Below, in pieces: positions 45,801-55,861 of a stretch of 64,000 nt of DNA (position 1 is its first letter; each line of letters starts with the position of its first letter). Source of the stretch: a virus; IMG/VR virus record IMGVR_UViG_3300042939_000736, positions 62,001 through 126,000 of that record. The stretch is one strand, 5' to 3'. Under the pieces are notes generated by a model. It saw nothing but the letters and a program-made list of their open reading frames with translations, made no database searches and had not been told where the DNA came from. The position numbers and the translations under genes were made by a program.

Positions 45801-48260
45801 AATACGGGCCAAACAGAATCTTATCTTCAATATCCTAATGATATAGAATACTTCCAAGTTATAACAGGATTTACTTATAATAGTTTTACGTCAAATCCTA
45901 ATTTTAGTATTGCTGACTTACAAAAATTTCCTAAAAAATACTTATTTCATGAAATAGGATATGTGTATGAAGACGAATGTAATCCAAATACAAATAATTT
46001 CCCAATAATCAAAAATTCAGGTAGAGCGATTGATAACATCGCAACATCATCACGAAATTCATATGAAATTATAATCCTAACAAGGGGTGTTGATCCTCAT
46101 ACCCCAAAACAAGAAATTGAGTATGATTTATCGATTATATTCGGTAATGCATCTTATGGTGTAGGACCAATAGTTACGGGACAATATTATTTGAACTACC
46201 CAATTCAAGCGGTCCCAACACAAGTTAAACCTGTATCACATGATACATTAGATAATACAACTGTTAATTTATACTTCCCGTCATTTACATTTAATTTAAC
46301 ACCTGGACAGTATACACCATTCACATCTACGTTACCATACTATTATTTATCAACTGATGACAATTCAGGATCATACACTCCTGACCCCGTCTTTCAAACT
46401 GTTTCTGTCATATCTTCCGTACCATATAACTTATTCACTACAGCACCATACAATTATGTAATACCTAAATATGTACAAGACTATTTTGTTGGTGGTACTT
46501 TTATTGGATCCCAAAGTACCTCAGGACCATCATCACCAATTTATATATTCAAAACTACAGTGGGACAAAATAGTGATTATGGTACTTCACCAAGTGGATA
46601 CAACGGATTATACTCAAGAGCATATTATAGATACTTGGCGGGTTCTGTAAACTTTTTAGATGAAACTAATTTGGTGATGAGAAGCGATAGATTACCAACA
46701 TCTTCTAGAACTGAAGAAGGTAACTCAAGTGAAACATCATATGCACTTCACCAAAATAGTAACTTCTACTTTTACAAAGGTGGTGGAGTACAAAATAACC
46801 CAAGTGTTTCGGCACCAGGAACACCTCCAACAGGAATTTATGCAGATTCAACACCATTAGTTACAGGATTGACTCAAACACTAACATGTGAAGGTATGGT
46901 TGCTCTAAAATGTTATTCAGGAACCGGTACAGGTATAACTGTAAACACCAATTGTGACATACCGGCCAACCGCGTTGTTAATGGATGTTATTGTCTACTT
47001 AATAAAAAATACATAAGCCAATATGATGAAGATGTTAAGTTATTTTTAGAATGGAAAGTTAGATATCTAATTATGTTAGCGGCATGTAGAGGGGTTTTTG
47101 GAAGAGTATTTCAAAACAATTGGATTAATGGTTTTCTATATATGCCTTCATTTAGTAAAACATCTACCTACGGACCTGGTACAATAACAAACCCAACTTA
47201 CAATTATTGTAAAGACACGATTGTTTATGAAGATGCTCAAAATAGTTTTTATTATAGATCATCACCATGGGATAGATTTATAAACCAATTTATAGGTAAA
47301 CCGGCACCAACACCTCCAAACAACATATTATCTGCTTTTGTTAGTAATCCAGGATATAACACAAAACAACTTCAAAGTCCTACTACAATTGTCGACTTAG
47401 GACCAAGAGATGAATTTATAAATCAAGTATGTAATAACGAAAATTTAGAAGGTTATTATGCTAATCAACTAAAATCAACTTCATATAGTGACGATTCTGA
47501 TATTATGCAAATGGGATTCATTTCTAGATTACTCAATCAAACTATAATACAACAAATGTTCCCTATTGCAACAAACGGAAATCAAGGAGAAGGTATTGGA
47601 ATAATTCAGTTTTTCAATAGTAATCGTGGTGGGGGAAGAATTGATGGAGATTTTGCACAAGCACTATCAACAAACAGTGAATTCAAAGTTACGCCTTATT
47701 TGAATGAAAATTACCCGAACAATTATCTTTTCATAGGTGATGACGCACAGTCACCATCGAAACCTTTGTTTGGTATTTTCTTTCAGGCAAATAATAATGA
47801 AACAATATATAGAAAACAGCTATCACCTGGTGTACAAACTTACAACTTGTCACCATTTGTTGGTTATACATATGGATACCCAACAACACAAGAAGTACCT
47901 TTTTACAAGTGGCAAATAACAAACCCAACTACTTTTATTTTTGGAACTGAAAATAACAATTGGTATACGGCACCTTTTACAACTACAGGTGGTTTTTATA
48001 AAAACAAATATCAATCTTTAGACTTCCAAACATCAGATTATTTTAAAACAACAACGACACAAGAAGGTCATATTACCAACTTTACCCCAGGACCTAACCC
48101 AACAATCGCTAACGTCACATATGGTGCACCAAACACACCTGGTGTTGACCCTGTTTTAGTTGGGGCACCCTTCCATTTTTATTTCGGGTTAAGTAATGGT
48201 TACACGGCACTTGACAGATTTATTAAACTTTATGTAAACAACAAAAATACTAATGGGTAA
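42801..48260 (+). CDS. Very large baseplate-associated protein with internal membrane helices
   Basis: An 1819-residue protein. The N-terminus is a beta-sandwich region with a carboxypeptidase-regulatory-like layout (GRVSVNGGFGLANAKLSVF, later TTNESGDFMIFGVPTGQQTL). Residues about 580-694 contain several strong hydrophobic helices (for example LLLNILTFPILVLLFVAHF and VLVILCIYFLYIQ, later LVFFAFVIVFIIRLKGF), followed by a Cys cluster CNACDCACN (about 707-716). The rest is a long beta-rich extracellular-type region with many Asn/Ser/Thr/Tyr residues. Such a hydrophobic block in a particle protein is unusual and suggests contact with, or insertion into, the host membrane. It is placed between the wedge block and the fibre genes. 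Overlaps the next gene by 8 nt. Confidence 0.65.
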   Translation: MPHSYRIRTNIGVDKAVNLKFEQDFDFIEILSLKLTQAEVYERRCSDYGVIAGRVSVNGGFGLANAKLSVFIPLTNEDELNPIISELYPYKTLNSRNEDGYKYNLLPKSPEYPGHVPTGSFFDRDEVILEKSIIEVYDKYYKYTVTTNESGDFMIFGVPTGQQTLVLNLDLSNIGCFSLTPQDLIDSGFAVESQFNGSQFKSSNNLNELPQIITLVKQVNVEPLWGEPDICFIGITRQDFDLSQEINLTIKPSAVFMGSIASTQDDQALKTTCRVPSAAGSFCSLKAGQGRISAVRQTIAVDGNGYPILEEYQIEQGGKVIDGDGTYLLKVPMNLDYITTDEFGNQVISLDPTVGIPTKGKYRFKISWQNDGGAQSDVLRANFLVPNIKEYGWASTTPNADPTLGVPLNYSVSIPGTTTSQPSALVLPAQTGGLILQSFVNTGDVSVTINGVPYTGSLTSIPINSPGSVIGINSTAVDTTQTQDFQFTFYDQATYDSLRSYAFSLDWDDYGDSSMIQEAINCEDRFYEFNYNKVYTTAMFLDRYKNGIWKARHLGIKEIDDRECISTSNPFPVNDAVQKFDFIYFLGMLLLNILTFPILVLLFVAHFVAWIWPVIKWVLVILCIYFLYIQVRETIDAINSALETAAAAIPGGPIVNIGAILRAAWQILQAVFKLALYLVFFAFVIVFIIRLKGFPRIGLPMISYPECNACDCACNNAELDDDFDISSVTQQINNEYNNQQTQAGSPAQTTTDNTFLAPLSSPATYSLAEHPNYLQNDPNDDIDQNNKGKFYCGGSLQYKSLINRVTAQEITSDVLSQALLDYQRIFSGYDLIDSTNKYKLHAPQPFLFAADKTAGPDERWFAYPTQETYPQKLNEFNTRDKYFYSNTSNTPNSGVNKIKTTVNPSLPLPSQPFEDQVLVVVAKAGMIQQLGIGEIISFQDPTLSNGWINLTGATQNQFNNTAITGTTSTGNTTTPIVKTISYADPSQNGSVSLSSTIYLLNTGQTESYLQYPNDIEYFQVITGFTYNSFTSNPNFSIADLQKFPKKYLFHEIGYVYEDECNPNTNNFPIIKNSGRAIDNIATSSRNSYEIIILTRGVDPHTPKQEIEYDLSIIFGNASYGVGPIVTGQYYLNYPIQAVPTQVKPVSHDTLDNTTVNLYFPSFTFNLTPGQYTPFTSTLPYYYLSTDDNSGSYTPDPVFQTVSVISSVPYNLFTTAPYNYVIPKYVQDYFVGGTFIGSQSTSGPSSPIYIFKTTVGQNSDYGTSPSGYNGLYSRAYYRYLAGSVNFLDETNLVMRSDRLPTSSRTEEGNSSETSYALHQNSNFYFYKGGGVQNNPSVSAPGTPPTGIYADSTPLVTGLTQTLTCEGMVALKCYSGTGTGITVNTNCDIPANRVVNGCYCLLNKKYISQYDEDVKLFLEWKVRYLIMLAACRGVFGRVFQNNWINGFLYMPSFSKTSTYGPGTITNPTYNYCKDTIVYEDAQNSFYYRSSPWDRFINQFIGKPAPTPPNNILSAFVSNPGYNTKQLQSPTTIVDLGPRDEFINQVCNNENLEGYYANQLKSTSYSDDSDIMQMGFISRLLNQTIIQQMFPIATNGNQGEGIGIIQFFNSNRGGGRIDGDFAQALSTNSEFKVTPYLNENYPNNYLFIGDDAQSPSKPLFGIFFQANNNETIYRKQLSPGVQTYNLSPFVGYTYGYPTTQEVPFYKWQITNPTTFIFGTENNNWYTAPFTTTGGFYKNKYQSLDFQTSDYFKTTTTQEGHITNFTPGPNPTIANVTYGAPNTPGVDPVLVGAPFHFYFGLSNGYTALDRFIKLYVNNKNTNG

Positions 48261-50001
48261 TAATGAAAACATACAAATATTGTTAGGTTCTAAAAAAAAC
48301 AAAGTATCATCTGATGTTGATATGGCGATAAGGGTTCCTTTGAATCAAACATTTAAACAACAAGTTGAGTACGATAGAACGGAAGAAATTGACTTGGCAC
48401 AGTTATATCAAAAAGAAAGACAAGAATCAACAATTTTTAGACCAACCACTAAAATTGTTTTTCTTTTCAATAACAGTTATAGTGGTAGTACTTCATATGT
48501 ACCTTTCAGGGATAATTTATATTACACTAATTCAGTTGCAAACGCGATCACATCAAGTGGTAACCCAAACGCACCTTGGGATGGATTTCCACAGTATACA
48601 GAATTTGACTTCATAAGAACAGACAACAATATTAATGGTTATACTACAGGACCAAATAGTCATATTAGTTTCATAAATAAAAGTGCCACTTCATATAATT
48701 GGATGTATTATTTAACTTATCCACATTTAAATGTTGATAGACAATTATATGCCGACGATCAAAACACATCCAACACTTGGACATGGCAAGCATTTGATGG
48801 TATACCATTTATAATTGAAAACAATTCACTTTATGGAAATGATGTAATTTCTTTCAGATGTCCTATGAAACATGGGTTATCTGTTGGTGAATATGTAAAA
48901 CTCAATTTCAACTATAACGGTGTTGATACTTTTCAAGTAACATCACTTGGTAATCAGAACTTTGGGTCTGGTGAATTTATTTTTAACATTCAAAATATAG
49001 GTTATTTACCACCAACATTTAACAACGGTACAACAGGTACTTTTAAAAGAGTTATAAATAATACAAACGAAATTGACACAACTTCGAATTATTATGTTAG
49101 AGTACATAAAATATTAACATCAATTAATGATTCTGTATTAGTCAACGCTGGCTTCGAAAAAAATGTTTTTGGTAAAGTTACAAAATATGAAAAGGCAGTA
49201 TTAACCCCAAATAATTTGAATAGATCTTCAATCAAACAAGGTAATGATACTTACAATTTATTATTCAATAATGACATCAATATAGAAGGATTAAGAGATA
49301 ATCTTAATAGACCAATTAGCGAATTGTTTTTTAGTTTTATTTGGAAAGGTTATTTTGGTTGGACTTTAGGACCAAACACTAACCTGAAAGAAGGTTATGA
49401 GTTTAATCTACCTTTGGAAAATAACCAACCAAGTGTTTGGTGGGATCAAACAAATACGTTATCTAATACTAATTTACCAATAAACACTTACGTTTCTAAT
49501 GGTAACACGTTTTACTATGTTGAAAATTTGAACTTAGGTGATAACATTAATGGGGATTTTTGTGAATTCAACCCATATGATCAAACAGAAAGAGTAATTT
49601 CTGATGTATACCAAAAACTAATATTCAATAACAACTATTTCAGTGCACCAACACTTTTAGCGCCAAATAACCCATTAGGATATTACTATAAAGTACATCA
49701 CCCAATGACAATAAAGGTATTTTCAACATCGATAAATGATGAAGGATATCAAAATATTAATTTAGTTCCTGATTACGCATACTTTTCAACCACAAGTCAA
49801 ACTTTCAGATGGAGAGATATTTACCCATATGGGTATAAAGACAGTGAAGGTTTCGGTGTTGACTATCCTTTTTTGAATGGAAGTCACTACCCCTACGACC
49901 AAATTATATTTAGGTTAGTTGGGGATGGAAGTAACGTTGACGGAACTCTATTAAATAATCAAAATGTAATTGCAGAACCTACTATAGATGATTGTGAATA
50001 A
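48253..50001 (+). CDS. Probable baseplate/peripheral structural protein
   Basis: A 582-residue protein, beta-rich, with an N-terminal charged region (VDMAIRVPLNQTFKQQVEYD) and no motif that names a family. It is in the same transcription unit as the large protein before it (8-nt overlap) and the one after it (14-nt overlap), so a stoichiometric peripheral baseplate role is likely. Aromatic and Asn-rich composition fits a cell-surface-facing component. Confidence 0.6.
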   Translation: MGNNENIQILLGSKKNKVSSDVDMAIRVPLNQTFKQQVEYDRTEEIDLAQLYQKERQESTIFRPTTKIVFLFNNSYSGSTSYVPFRDNLYYTNSVANAITSSGNPNAPWDGFPQYTEFDFIRTDNNINGYTTGPNSHISFINKSATSYNWMYYLTYPHLNVDRQLYADDQNTSNTWTWQAFDGIPFIIENNSLYGNDVISFRCPMKHGLSVGEYVKLNFNYNGVDTFQVTSLGNQNFGSGEFIFNIQNIGYLPPTFNNGTTGTFKRVINNTNEIDTTSNYYVRVHKILTSINDSVLVNAGFEKNVFGKVTKYEKAVLTPNNLNRSSIKQGNDTYNLLFNNDINIEGLRDNLNRPISELFFSFIWKGYFGWTLGPNTNLKEGYEFNLPLENNQPSVWWDQTNTLSNTNLPINTYVSNGNTFYYVENLNLGDNINGDFCEFNPYDQTERVISDVYQKLIFNNNYFSAPTLLAPNNPLGYYYKVHHPMTIKVFSTSINDEGYQNINLVPDYAYFSTTSQTFRWRDIYPYGYKDSEGFGVDYPFLNGSHYPYDQIIFRLVGDGSNVDGTLLNNQNVIAEPTIDDCE

Positions 50002-50770
50002 TTATAAAATATTGAATAAACCTACTGATAAGTTCATTAACATTCCTGTTGAAGTAAAATGGGATTTACAGGGTAGTGATGATGCAATTGATGAATTTGT
50101 AGCCGAAACAATTGATGAAGTGATTGGAAAGGAAAATGATTTTGAAGTTGCAAGATTTTCACATAAAAAACATGATAGTAGTGATAGAACCGACATAAAT
50201 TATGATTTTGGATTTTTTGACCAAAACTTAAATATTTGGAATTCGTCTTATCTTACTGAAGGTTTTACTGTGAATGAAGTTTATTATTATACAAAACCTT
50301 TTACCAAAAGCTTCTTTAAGTTGGACTTGTATGATACAAAGGATTCTGCGACACAAAAAAATTATCTAACAATAATACTTCCTGTGCAACAGGGAAAATT
50401 AGAAACAAATGTGGTTTTGAGTCCATCAATACCTAATGTAGATATCAAGAAACCTGAATACCTTTTGGACTTTATAGGTGATAAAGAAGGTTTTTTTATT
50501 TATTGGCTCAGAAGTAGGGATTTTATAAACATAGACACCTTTTATATGAGTGCTAAATTCTTCAATGGAAGAACAGGTAGTTATGTTGTAATGACAAATA
50601 CTCAACAGAACAATATTTTACCAAACCAATTCAATTTTGATCCTGCGGAATATTTGTATTATGAGGTAAAATTGGACTATAATGATTTTACATATGTAAT
50701 TAATGATAACAACGGTAATAGGGTTGGTACAACTACACCGATAAACTGGTTTGAATATATTAACCCATAA
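49988..50770 (+). CDS. Probable baseplate/peripheral structural protein
   Basis: A 260-residue, acidic, beta-rich protein of unknown family. The ATG at 49988 lies inside the end of the previous gene and gives MIVNNYKILNKPTDKFI; translation coupling by the overlap is likely. It ends with TAA sharing its last A with the next ATG. Role inferred from the block only. Confidence 0.55.
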   Translation: MIVNNYKILNKPTDKFINIPVEVKWDLQGSDDAIDEFVAETIDEVIGKENDFEVARFSHKKHDSSDRTDINYDFGFFDQNLNIWNSSYLTEGFTVNEVYYYTKPFTKSFFKLDLYDTKDSATQKNYLTIILPVQQGKLETNVVLSPSIPNVDIKKPEYLLDFIGDKEGFFIYWLRSRDFINIDTFYMSAKFFNGRTGSYVVMTNTQQNNILPNQFNFDPAEYLYYEVKLDYNDFTYVINDNNGNRVGTTTPINWFEYINP

Positions 50771-51915
50771 TGGAAGAACAAAGATATTACATACAAATTG
50801 GTTTAGAAGATATTAAAAATAAAATATTTCCTGTTAATTGGACGGGTGATTGTGAAGAAATTATTGTCGAAGATCCTTGTTGCCCAATATCAGGAATAAC
50901 TTATGTAAATTGTGAAACTGGAACAACTTACGTTTATTCATCTATGACTCAACTATTGTCGGGTGGAACTAACGGTGATTCACTATTGACAGGTTTAACT
51001 ATACCAATTATGTTAACACAAAGTACCTACGATATGGGTTGGTACTCAGTTTTTGATGGTATGGTTTACCAAAAAGAAACTCTCAATAATTTTATTTTTT
51101 CTTCTGACACTATAAATCCATATACATTTTATGTGTACAACACTTCTAACAATGTCTTACAATCAACATTTGAAGTAGATTGGGGGGATGGATCTCCTAT
51201 AGTACCTATAAATATTTTTGCTCCATCATCCTTAAATCATACTTATCCGGCATCAAACGGTACATATACAATTACAATAAAAGGGACTACACCGTGGGGA
51301 ATAACCGAAGTTTCTAAAACTATTAATGTACCATACCAAAATATTGTCCCACTTAACCCAAATGGTACAGTAGTTTTTTACCAACAAGGCGGGAATTGGG
51401 CAAACATACCAATAAGTTATGATTTTTTATTTAGTGGTGATTCGAATACTAATATCAATGCCTACATAAGCTCAAGTTATGTTGGGGTTCCTTTTTTGGT
51501 CACAGGGACTACAAACTCTACATTAAACGATTTGGAACAGTATGGGCCAATACCTTATCCTGTTGGTGTGCAAGTTACTGGCGACACTGGTGTTGTGGGT
51601 ACATATTGGGGATCAATACCAAATGGATCTTATTCTGCGTACACAATTAATGGTGTTGACTATTGGGACTTGAGTGGTGGAACTACATTATATTTTGTTC
51701 AGTCTTCAGGTTTGACACAAAACGACTTAGTTTTATCAGGATTGACTAAAGAAGAAGCATTGATTGGAGTTGCGTATGAACCAGAAATAAGATCAGATCT
51801 ATTTGTTGAACGAGGTAAAAATTCTGCATTGGAATCAATAGAAAGATTAGGTGAAGTTGATAATATGGGTGATCTTGAAAAATATGGTTATGGATTTTTT
51901 AATGTAGAAACTTAA
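50770..51915 (+). CDS. Surface protein with a PKD-like domain
   Basis: A 381-residue protein. A PKD-like domain is visible at about residues 127-190 (TFEVDWGDGSPIVPINIF, then HTYPASNGTYTITIKG): the WGDGS turn and the HxYxxxGTYTITI strand are the hallmarks. PKD domains are adhesion or spacer folds on cell surfaces and are frequent in Bacteroidota. The N-terminus has a Cys-rich part (DPCCPISGITYVNC). The helical C-terminus (SALESIERLGEVDNMG) may dock on the particle. Expected to contribute to receptor contact. Confidence 0.65.
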   Translation: MEEQRYYIQIGLEDIKNKIFPVNWTGDCEEIIVEDPCCPISGITYVNCETGTTYVYSSMTQLLSGGTNGDSLLTGLTIPIMLTQSTYDMGWYSVFDGMVYQKETLNNFIFSSDTINPYTFYVYNTSNNVLQSTFEVDWGDGSPIVPINIFAPSSLNHTYPASNGTYTITIKGTTPWGITEVSKTINVPYQNIVPLNPNGTVVFYQQGGNWANIPISYDFLFSGDSNTNINAYISSSYVGVPFLVTGTTNSTLNDLEQYGPIPYPVGVQVTGDTGVVGTYWGSIPNGSYSAYTINGVDYWDLSGGTTLYFVQSSGLTQNDLVLSGLTKEEALIGVAYEPEIRSDLFVERGKNSALESIERLGEVDNMGDLEKYGYGFFNVET

Positions 51916-51922
51916 ATAATAA

Positions 51923-51930
51923 TATTTATA
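51923..51930 (+). promoter_or_regulatory. Putative late promoter core
   Basis: AATATTTATAAAATAAC, with TATTTATA 20 nt before the ATG at 51951. Confidence 0.5.
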
Positions 51931-51950
51931 AAATAACAAACTAAAATTAT

Positions 51951-52859
51951 ATGGCAACAGGTACATATGGAACTATAAGACCGGCGGATGTAAGTCCTAC
52001 TGATGTAGACATAATATTGAATTATACACCATCACGAGATGTTACAAATGATTTCCAATTAACTAAACTTAATTCATCTGCGGTTTTAACACCATACTTT
52101 AACAATGCGAATACTGGTGGAAATGCTGGTATAGAAATATTAGGTGGTTTATATAATTTAAGACTACCGGCAAATGTTTTCAATCAACTTGGAATTTACA
52201 CTTTATATATTAGACCGGCCGAAATTAGAACTAAAATAACTGATTGTGGTATTTTAGCCGCACTTCCAAACATAAAAGGTCTTGTTATAGACATAAGTAA
52301 TGTACCTGTTGCTTTCAGGGACAAATTTGTCAATCAAGGATTAATTGGATATAGGGTCGAATATCTTCAATCTAATGGTGCTAAAATTCCTAATTTTTTT
52401 AGAATTATAACTTCATCATTTTATTGTGAACCTGTTGTACAAAATACAACAAATACATCAACAAGTACTGTAAGATATCAATATGTCAATGGTGTTACAA
52501 ATTTAATTTTTTGTACCTTGTCACCATCATCGTCCCCATCAAATAAACCAAACGCAACACCATTTATTGGGCAACCCGATCAAGACATTATTATAAGTAA
52601 TACTTTTTTCAATCCTATTACTATGGAAATTGAAATGGTTGAACATGATATTTCTACTTTAGCAATTGCATTGTTTGGTAATCAGACTAAGTCTCTTAAT
52701 GACGGTATCTACACACTTTACGATTCACAAAATAACATTTACAAACAGTACAATTTATTTGAAATTAGAGATCAATACAATGAGTTGTTATATGAAGTTA
52801 GACAAGATAGAAATAATAACATTGATTTTAGTAAAAACTTTGCAAACATAACACAATAA
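51951..52859 (+). CDS. Probable baseplate protein of unknown family
   Basis: A 302-residue protein. The N-terminal half has a strand-rich domain (AGIEILGGLYNLRLP, then LGIYTLYIRPAEI), followed by a Thr/Ser-rich loop (QNTTNTSTSTVRYQY) and a short SPSSSPSNK linker; the C-terminus is helical (LYEVRQDRNNNIDF). The TAATG overlap couples it to the next gene, a gpI-like baseplate protein. Function is inferred from the block. Confidence 0.6.
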   Translation: MATGTYGTIRPADVSPTDVDIILNYTPSRDVTNDFQLTKLNSSAVLTPYFNNANTGGNAGIEILGGLYNLRLPANVFNQLGIYTLYIRPAEIRTKITDCGILAALPNIKGLVIDISNVPVAFRDKFVNQGLIGYRVEYLQSNGAKIPNFFRIITSSFYCEPVVQNTTNTSTSTVRYQYVNGVTNLIFCTLSPSSSPSNKPNATPFIGQPDQDIIISNTFFNPITMEIEMVEHDISTLAIALFGNQTKSLNDGIYTLYDSQNNIYKQYNLFEIRDQYNELLYEVRQDRNNNIDFSKNFANITQ

Positions 52860-55800
52860 TGGCGGTAATAAAATATAAATGGCCACCTCAAACCGACACA
52901 GGAGCGAGTACTTTTTCCGACGACTTGGTTGGTGTACAACTTGTTGCCGGTGGAGGTTTAACTAACGCTAATTTTGAATTCACAACGGGATTAACGGAAA
53001 AACAAAATAGGAAATTTAACATAGGTGCCTTTTCTAGTCCAATTAGTTTAGATGATTTGGACCTAAAAAGTGTTGAAGAATCAAAAGTTTTAATTGCAAA
53101 AAATTTACAGGTATACCCTAATTTTGATTTAAGTCAAATAACTAATTTTACTTTGTTCGGCTCGTTGACCAAAAGGATATCAACTTCAATAAGTAGAATT
53201 ATAAATTACTTTCCGGCGGGTATAGAAAGTTTGTCGCAAAATTTGAATTTCCAAACAGGACTTACCGCGGTAAATATGTATTACGATAAAGTTCTTGATG
53301 AAACTTATTTAGAATTACCATTAAACAGAATCAGAAATCCTTTTGATATTGATTTTACTACTACAGCTACACGAAATTTTGAACTTAGCGAAATTGAAGT
53401 TTCACCCTTAAGAAATCTTACAGTGGAATATCTAAACTATTCAATATTTGTTAATAGTTCAGAATATAATGTAATATTCTTAGATCCTGTTGATGATACT
53501 GATACTGTGTTAAAACTTTATGTCACTGGTAACCCATTCAGTGGATTATCAGCTACGACCTCTGACATAGTGTTAAGACCTAATACTTTTTATACGGAAA
53601 AATCTTTCAATGACTTTTTTGATGAGGTTGAAAAGTTTCTTCTTAATAGATTGATTCTACCTATTTACACTGCGACTTTTCAAGTACCACAAGAAAATGA
53701 TGATGGAACTTATTCTACAGTTAACCAAACAATAAGTTGGCCGTTGGACGGTTCATGGAACCTTGATATTAGAACAAATGATTTCGATAAGTATTTGACA
53801 ACATTGAATACAATTTGTGAAAATTTAGATTCGTACAACACAAATTTAATTTCAAGATTTTTGACCACAGGTGCATTAAAAGAATTTGATACAAGTGATA
53901 GAAAAATAGAAAAAGTCTTACAAATTTACGGTAGAAGTTTTGATGAAGTTAGAAAATTTGTTATGTCCTTGGCAAATATGACATCAGTAAATTATAATAC
54001 TGGCAACGATATTCCATCACAACTTTTGAAAAACTTAGCAGAAACATTAGGATGGAAAACAAATATTTCTCCAATAAGTAATGAAGGTTTGTTGGATTCA
54101 ATATTTGGTACTAATCAAGAAAGTAATTTTCCTGGATATTCAAGAGCACTTACACCTGATGAAATTAATTATCAATTCTATAAGAATTTAATACTAAATG
54201 CGGCATATCTTTTTAAATCTAAAGGTACTAGAAGATCCATTGAAATTCTTTTGAGACTTGTTGGTGCGCCAGAAGCCCTAATAGATTTTAACGAATACAT
54301 ATATATTGCTGATGAAAAAATAAACTTATCACAATTTGATAAACAATATTTAAACATTTCAAGTGGACTTTATGTTCAACAGACCCCTGTATTGGATCCA
54401 ACGGATATCTTTTCTATCATGGGAGTTCAGTATACTGGGTTTACCTTACAAACGACTGTAAGTGGTGTATCTACAACTAGATTGGACTATCCTATGGACA
54501 ATCAAGGGTACCCAACGGCACCACAAGAAAATGATGGATACTTCTTTCAAATTGGTGGTGGATGGTTTGAATCAACACCTGATCATCACATGCCAGAACA
54601 AGTAGTACCTACTAACCAAGTTTTTGTTGGGCAGAATCCTAATTATCAGACAGTTTTATTACCGTTTAATTACGGGCAAATATATTTGGATAGATACCGT
54701 AAGTTTCCATTTATGAGTGTTGGTTACGGATTAAACAAAACTATAGATAATAAAAAAAGTTGGACTATTGATAATGTTGGATTAAGAAAAAGTTCTGACG
54801 GAGGGTTCAATGCTTATTATAGGGTTTATGATGAAAGATATGTTGTAAACGTAAAAAACGTAGATGTATTTCTCAATCCAGCCCAAGGGTTAGCTTACGA
54901 CGTTTGGTCTATGTCAAGAAGATACAATTACCCAATACCTAATGAAGGATTAGATTATGTAGAACCAACTTATTGTAATCCAAATCCAAATGGACCATAT
55001 CCAAATAGGGGTGGTATAGATTGGACAGAAATAAATCCTAAGCCAAAACAAAAAACATTTTTTGAGTTTGCCCAAACTTTTTGGAAGAACATGATTAATG
55101 TAAGGAATAGACAATTTATTACCGATGGTAAAACCGGTGGTTACCCAACTTTACAATCAATTTATTGGAAATATTTAGAGTCTAATCAAACAATCAATAT
55201 ACCTAATGATAATTTCACATATAGAACAATGATCGACTATGTGAATGGTTTAGGGGATTATTGGATTAAACTTGTGGGACAAATGATACCAGCAACAACT
55301 TTATTAACATCTGGTGTGAGGTTAGAAAATTCCATATTTCATAGACAAAAATTTGTTTGGAGAAGGCAAATGGGATGTCAAATTATACCAGTACCTTGCA
55401 AACCTTGTTCTTTAATTGGTCAACTGTTTGCGGTAGATTGTCCAATACAATCGGCAACATGTCCTGTTTATCCTTGGGGATCTAACCCTTTAATTACATC
55501 TTTTGCGGTTGTACTGAATCAACTTCTACAAAATAAAGGATTAGTACAACCTAATTGTGACCCAAATACATTGGAAAGTACTTGGTATGTAGACTTAGTT
55601 TTAAACGGGGATTTACTATCACACTATGAATTTTTCACGGGTTACGGAAATACAAGTCCTACAGCTAGTTATCCGTCAAACACGGTTTGGTTGTCGGCTT
55701 TACAGTCTGCTTTAAGTAATTTACAATCAGAAGGATTAGATTATGTTATCAACAGTGATGACACTGTCACAATATATAATAGTAACTGTATACCCCTAAG

Positions 55801-55861
55801 TGTTACCCAAAATTTTGAAATAAATGTTGGGATAAACTTTAATTTACTTTGTATTCAATGA
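52859..55861 (+). CDS. Large baseplate protein with gpI-like domain
   Basis: A 1000-residue protein. The region FKSKGTRRSIEILLRLVG (about residues 451-468) and the helices before it (LLKNLAETLGWKTN, KNLILNAAYLF) match the pattern of P2 gpI-type tail proteins, in which a HKGT-like turn and helix bind the baseplate wedge. The remaining regions are beta-rich with aromatic loops, and a Cys-rich part (PCKPCSLIGQLFAVDC) lies near residue 850. Expected to join fibres to the wedge. It overlaps the next gene by 4 nt (ATGA). Confidence 0.65.
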   Translation: MAVIKYKWPPQTDTGASTFSDDLVGVQLVAGGGLTNANFEFTTGLTEKQNRKFNIGAFSSPISLDDLDLKSVEESKVLIAKNLQVYPNFDLSQITNFTLFGSLTKRISTSISRIINYFPAGIESLSQNLNFQTGLTAVNMYYDKVLDETYLELPLNRIRNPFDIDFTTTATRNFELSEIEVSPLRNLTVEYLNYSIFVNSSEYNVIFLDPVDDTDTVLKLYVTGNPFSGLSATTSDIVLRPNTFYTEKSFNDFFDEVEKFLLNRLILPIYTATFQVPQENDDGTYSTVNQTISWPLDGSWNLDIRTNDFDKYLTTLNTICENLDSYNTNLISRFLTTGALKEFDTSDRKIEKVLQIYGRSFDEVRKFVMSLANMTSVNYNTGNDIPSQLLKNLAETLGWKTNISPISNEGLLDSIFGTNQESNFPGYSRALTPDEINYQFYKNLILNAAYLFKSKGTRRSIEILLRLVGAPEALIDFNEYIYIADEKINLSQFDKQYLNISSGLYVQQTPVLDPTDIFSIMGVQYTGFTLQTTVSGVSTTRLDYPMDNQGYPTAPQENDGYFFQIGGGWFESTPDHHMPEQVVPTNQVFVGQNPNYQTVLLPFNYGQIYLDRYRKFPFMSVGYGLNKTIDNKKSWTIDNVGLRKSSDGGFNAYYRVYDERYVVNVKNVDVFLNPAQGLAYDVWSMSRRYNYPIPNEGLDYVEPTYCNPNPNGPYPNRGGIDWTEINPKPKQKTFFEFAQTFWKNMINVRNRQFITDGKTGGYPTLQSIYWKYLESNQTINIPNDNFTYRTMIDYVNGLGDYWIKLVGQMIPATTLLTSGVRLENSIFHRQKFVWRRQMGCQIIPVPCKPCSLIGQLFAVDCPIQSATCPVYPWGSNPLITSFAVVLNQLLQNKGLVQPNCDPNTLESTWYVDLVLNGDLLSHYEFFTGYGNTSPTASYPSNTVWLSALQSALSNLQSEGLDYVINSDDTVTIYNSNCIPLSVTQNFEINVGINFNLLCIQ